Positions 45,493 to 50,644 of a stretch of 50,644 nucleotides of DNA are shown in pieces. The notes beneath the pieces are model-generated. The model made no database searches, was not told where the DNA came from, and saw nothing but the letters and a program-made list of their open reading frames with translations. This stretch comes from an uncultured Comamonas sp. (lineage in GTDB: Bacteria > Pseudomonadota > Gammaproteobacteria > Burkholderiales > Burkholderiaceae_C). The position numbers and the translations under genes are program-made. The stretch spans positions 1 to 50,644 of the forward strand of contig CAMZGS010000014.1 of the NCBI GenBank assembly GCA_947306475.1. The letters are read 5' to 3'. The number at the start of each line of letters is the position of its first letter. Positions within the stretch are counted from its first letter, which is position 1.

Positions 45493-45498
45493 ATTATA
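45493..45498 (-). promoter_or_regulatory. -10 box of tRNA-Arg
   Basis: A perfect TATAAT on the minus strand, 10 bases from the tRNA 5' end, in an A/T-rich block. A convincing -35 hexamer at 16-18 bases is not seen. Confidence 0.55.
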
Positions 45499-45556
45499 TA
45501 ACCATTTTTGACACGCTCTGACGTTGGCCGCATTTTTTTGGCGCTACCCTTCGTCC

Positions 45557-46030
45557 ATGAACACGCCACCTTCCCCCTCACTCCCCCCAGGCACGCTGCG
45601 CCGCGGTTTCCTTCACGCCTGCACCGGCATGGGTGTTGCCGCCCTGCTCACGGCCTGCGGCACGCCCTCGCGCCCCAGCGCACCTTCCGGCAGCACGCAC
45701 ACCCCGCTGCGCCGCATGGCGGCCGAGCACATCTACCAGCTCAACAGTGCACGCATCTACCCCGGCAAGCTGCCCCCCATGCTGTATGCCATCGGGGTGT
45801 TGGAGGTCGAGCTGCAGCCCAATGGGCACATCCATCGCCTGAACTGGATGCGCGCGCCGCGCCACGCCCCCGAGGTCATCCGCGAAATTGAGCGCACCGT
45901 GCGCGCTGCCGCCCCCTTCCCGATTGCAGCGGGCACGCGTGGGAAGCTGAGCTTTACCGACACCTGGCTGTGGGACAAGTCCGGGCGCTTTCAGCTCGAC
46001 ACGCTCTCACTGGGACAGCTGAGCCAATAG
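45557..46030 (+). CDS. Putative Tat-exported lipoprotein with TonB-C-like fold
   Basis: A 157-residue protein. The N-terminus carries LRRGFLHACTGMGVAALLTAC: a twin-arginine signal (RRxFL) joined to a lipobox (LTAC, about Cys34). The mature part (HIYQLNSARIYPGKLPPMLY, then VLEVELQPNGHIHRLNWMRAP and IREIERTVRAAAPFPI) resembles the TonB/TolA C-terminal fold seen in small periplasmic proteins. The function is unknown. ATG 45557 is chosen over TTG 45524. No clear ribosome site. It is followed by ggt after 91 bases on the same strand. Confidence 0.75.
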   Translation: MNTPPSPSLPPGTLRRGFLHACTGMGVAALLTACGTPSRPSAPSGSTHTPLRRMAAEHIYQLNSARIYPGKLPPMLYAIGVLEVELQPNGHIHRLNWMRAPRHAPEVIREIERTVRAAAPFPIAAGTRGKLSFTDTWLWDKSGRFQLDTLSLGQLSQ

Positions 46031-46121
46031 GACACCCCGGGGGATGTGCCGCATTGCACATGCCACAGCTTGCCTGTAGGCTGGCTCCCTTGCTGCCGGC
46101 AACAACGTCACGAGGCCTCCC

Positions 46122-47906
46122 ATGCGTTTTTCCCCTTCCTTGTTGACCGCCTCTGCGGTTCTGGCTCTGGCAGGCCTGAGTGCCTGCACCACCACTGAGC
46201 ACCTGTCCCCTGCCACACCGCCGCAAGCCGTGCAAACCAGCGCCGCCCAGGCCGCTGCAGCGGCCTACGACCACAGCATGGACATCTTCCACCCAGTGGT
46301 GGCCCACAGCGGCATGGTGGCCAGCGAACAGGCCCTGGCATCGCGCATCGGCCTGGAGATCCTGCAAGCCGGCGGTAATGCCGTGGATGCCGCCGTTGCC
46401 GTGGGCTTTGCGCTGGCAGTGGCCCTGCCCAATGCCGGCAATATCGGCGGGGGTGGCTTCATGGTGGTGCACGATGCCTCCAGTGGTACGCAGGTGGCAC
46501 TCGACTTTCGGGAAACGGCACCCAAGGGCGCACACCAGCGCATGTACCTGGATGCCCAGGGACAGGTGATCGACGGCAAATCCCTCTACACCCACTATGC
46601 AGTGGGCGTTCCCGGCACCGTCGCCGGCCTGACGCATGCGCTGCAGAAATGGGGCAGCATGCCGCTGGATCGGGTCATCGCACCGGCCATCGAGCTGGCC
46701 GAAAAGGGCTTTCCTGTCAGCGAAACACTGGCCAAGGTGCTGAAGCAGGAACAAAAAACCCTGGCGCCCTGGCCCGCCAGCACGGCCATCTTCTGGAAGG
46801 ACGGTGCGCCGCTGCGCCGCGGCGATCTGCTGGTGCAAAAAGACCTCGCCCAGTCGCTGCGCCTGATCGCCCGGGATGGCGCCAAGGCTTTCTATGAAGG
46901 CCCCATTGCCCAGAAGATTGCCGCGGAGATGGCACCGCACGCCGGCGGCATCACCCTGGAGGATCTGAAGAGCTACCAGGTCATTGAACGCGTGCCCGTA
47001 CGCGGCCAGTACCGTGGTTACGAGGTCGTGACCATGCCGCCACCTTCCTCCGGTGGGGTACATCTGGTGCAGATGCTCAACATGCTGCAACGCTGGCCGC
47101 TGAAGGACTGGGGGGTGAACAGCGCACAAAGCATCCACCACATGACCGAGACCATGAAGCTGGCCTACGCCGACCGTGCAGAGTTTCTGGGAGATCCGGA
47201 CTTTGTGCGCGTACCCATGCAGGGACTGACCAGCATGCGCTACGCCGATCAGCTGGCCAGCAGCATCCACCCGCAACGGGCACGCGCTGCGCAGACCATT
47301 CGCCCCGGCCAGCCGCAGGCCTATGAAAGCGAACAAACCACGCACTACTCGGTGGTGGACAAGGCCGGCAGCGCCGTGGCCGTCACCTACACCCTGAACA
47401 CCAACTTTGGCAGCGGCATCGTGGCCAAGGGCACCGGCATCGTGCTCAACAACGAAATGGACGACTTTGCCGCCAAGCCCGGCGTTGCCAACGCCTACGG
47501 ATTGGTCGGTGGCGATGCCAACGCAGTGCAGGCCGGCAAGCGTCCGCTGTCGTCCATGACGCCGACCATCGTGCTGCAAGACGGCAGAGTGGCCCTGGTC
47601 ACCGGCAGCCCCGGTGGGCCACGGATCATCACCACCGTGCTGCAGACCCTGGTCAACACCATCGACCATGGCATGAACCCCGCCGAATCGGCCGCCACAC
47701 CTCGTTTTCATCACCAGTGGATGCCCGATGAGCTGCGCCTGGAAAAAGGCTTTTCGCCCGATACAGTGCACCTGCTGCGCCAGCGCGGGCACCACATCAG
47801 CGTCAAGCCGGCCATGGGGCGCACGCAGACCATCCAGGTGCGCGACGGGGTGCTCTACGGTGCCTCCGACCCACGCAACCCCGATGGACAGACCCTGGGC
47901 TACTGA
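46122..47906 (+). CDS. ggt: Gamma-glutamyltransferase
   Basis: A 594-residue periplasmic enzyme that cleaves the gamma-glutamyl bond of glutathione and related peptides. The signal peptide ends in a lipobox LSAC (about Cys22). The proenzyme self-cleaves before the nucleophile: Thr406 of ESEQTTHYSVV would become the N-terminus of the small subunit. GNAVDAAVAVGFAL and NIGGGGFM near 90-115 and PLSSMTPTIV with GSPGGPRI near 480-505 are family signatures. GAGG lies 7 bases before the ATG. Confidence 0.95.
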   Translation: MRFSPSLLTASAVLALAGLSACTTTEHLSPATPPQAVQTSAAQAAAAAYDHSMDIFHPVVAHSGMVASEQALASRIGLEILQAGGNAVDAAVAVGFALAVALPNAGNIGGGGFMVVHDASSGTQVALDFRETAPKGAHQRMYLDAQGQVIDGKSLYTHYAVGVPGTVAGLTHALQKWGSMPLDRVIAPAIELAEKGFPVSETLAKVLKQEQKTLAPWPASTAIFWKDGAPLRRGDLLVQKDLAQSLRLIARDGAKAFYEGPIAQKIAAEMAPHAGGITLEDLKSYQVIERVPVRGQYRGYEVVTMPPPSSGGVHLVQMLNMLQRWPLKDWGVNSAQSIHHMTETMKLAYADRAEFLGDPDFVRVPMQGLTSMRYADQLASSIHPQRARAAQTIRPGQPQAYESEQTTHYSVVDKAGSAVAVTYTLNTNFGSGIVAKGTGIVLNNEMDDFAAKPGVANAYGLVGGDANAVQAGKRPLSSMTPTIVLQDGRVALVTGSPGGPRIITTVLQTLVNTIDHGMNPAESAATPRFHHQWMPDELRLEKGFSPDTVHLLRQRGHHISVKPAMGRTQTIQVRDGVLYGASDPRNPDGQTLGY

Positions 47907-48044
47907 CGGACCTGACTTTCCCACTCTTTCATGCGGCAGCCGCTCTGCGTCGTCGGCATGCCTGTGATAATGTGCGCCCCGTGGCAGTGCCGCCCAGCTC
48001 TGTGCCCAACAGGTTCCGCGCTGAGCCGGTCTGCCGAGACATCA

Positions 48045-48061
48045 GCCCCTCGTTTCGGGGC
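48045..48061. promoter_or_regulatory. Hairpin in the long maeB leader
   Basis: GCCCC / GGGGC with loop TCGTTTC lies in the 287-base stretch (47907-48193) between ggt and maeB, 133 bases before the maeB start. Upstream, GATAAT at 47966-47971 preceded by TGT could be an extended -10, without a -35. No gene or known riboswitch was recognised in the stretch. Confidence 0.35.
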
Positions 48062-48193
48062 GAGTCCAATGTGCGTTCGTGCCACTGGGCCCAACAACCA
48101 TCCAAGCCAGCCCATCCACACGTCACAGGTGCCACCCCACACACCTTGCAGCGCGCACGAGTCGTCCGATCTTTCTCCATCCGTTCCCGTTTT

Positions 48194-50488
<2,295 letters not shown>

Positions 50489-50500
50489 GACGGACAAAAA

Positions 50501-50535
50501 CACAAGCCACAGAAGGTAACCTCCTGTGGCTTGTG
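50501..50535 (+). terminator. Palindromic hairpin after maeB
   Basis: A perfect 12-bp stem CACAAGCCACAG / CTGTGGCTTGTG with an inner AGGT-A-ACCT, so almost the whole 35 bases pair. It begins 13 bases after the maeB stop and touches a TAGAAT (50536-50541) that could be the -10 box of tRNA-Ser. Confidence 0.7.
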
Positions 50536-50556
50536 TAGAATCGCCAGCTTGTTTTC

Positions 50557-50644
50557 GGAAGCGTGGCAGAGTGGTCGATTGCACCGGTCTTGAAAACCGG
50601 CAACGGGCAACCGTTCGTGAGTTCGAATCTCACCGCTTCCGCCA
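50557..50644 (+). tRNA. tRNA-Ser (anticodon TGA)
   Basis: An 88-base tRNA with a long variable arm typical of class II. Acceptor GGAAGCG / CGCTTCC, anticodon TGA in GGTCTTGAAAACC, T arm GAGTTCGAATCTC, and encoded GCCA end at the last base of the window. A TAGAAT 15 bases upstream is a likely -10 box. Confidence 0.96.

Noticed and set aside
47972..48193. 74-residue N-terminal extension of MaeB
   Set aside because: The extension is unlike malic enzymes, and the conserved MSNALTPAEQ start at 48194 gives the normal length.

Overview
The window is a high-GC betaproteobacterial chromosome segment, most likely from the Comamonadaceae (Comamonas, Acidovorax or Alicycliphilus relatives). This rests on overall gene content and order (M16 pair-rsmD-coaD next to ftsY; yicC-gmk-rpoZ-spoT), on many genes chained by ATGA overlaps, and on intergenic hairpins built around a TAGCTGCTnnCGCTT-type core that I associate with this family. 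No rRNA, IS element or CRISPR array was seen.

Region 1 (1-3810) is the right end of an integrative conjugative element: the 3' end of trbL, then trbF, trbG, trbI and a DUF2274 gene in a tight operon closed by a perfect 11-bp hairpin. The order matches the end of the trb mating-pair module in Tn4371-type ICEs. The chromosomal junction probably lies within the following 250 bp.

Region 2 (3811-8933) is a transport and regulation block: a DHA2-type MFS exporter coupled to a MocR-type (GntR-aminotransferase) regulator, a divergent LysE/RhtB exporter, and a second, convergent MocR regulator.

Region 3 (8986-14377) is housekeeping. An M16 peptidase pair (one catalytic, one lacking the zinc site), rsmD and coaD form one minus-strand operon. 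ftsY diverges from it across only 28 bp.

Region 4 (14392-25076) is the most interesting part. A 2142-residue gene encodes a transglutaminase-like domain, DUF4011, an SF1 helicase, a Vsr/MTES_1575-like nuclease and DUF3320. This is the Hhe-type antiphage architecture. The gene is bracketed by a 64-nt direct repeat (57/64 identical) that carries a rho-independent terminator. The copy next to ftsY serves ftsY; the distal copy is oriented as a plus-strand terminator with no plus-strand gene before it. This looks like the scar of a gene inserted between ftsY and the convergent SbcCD/YhaON-like pair.

Region 5 (25181-36352) holds a beta-hydroxyacid dehydrogenase, clpB with a small membrane protein downstream, a COG4339-type HD protein, a CDF cation exporter, moaE, two small unknown genes, a large EF-hand membrane protein, a DUF2628-like/SPOR protein and an I78 inhibitor-like lipoprotein.

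Region 6 (36448-44637) holds hemW, rdgB, a PP2C phosphatase and a Ser/Thr kinase on the minus strand, then yicC, gmk, rpoZ and spoT on the plus strand. Region 7 (44653-50644) has a long terminator hairpin, greB, tRNA-Arg(ACG), a Tat-type lipoprotein, ggt, maeB and tRNA-Ser(TGA) at the edge.
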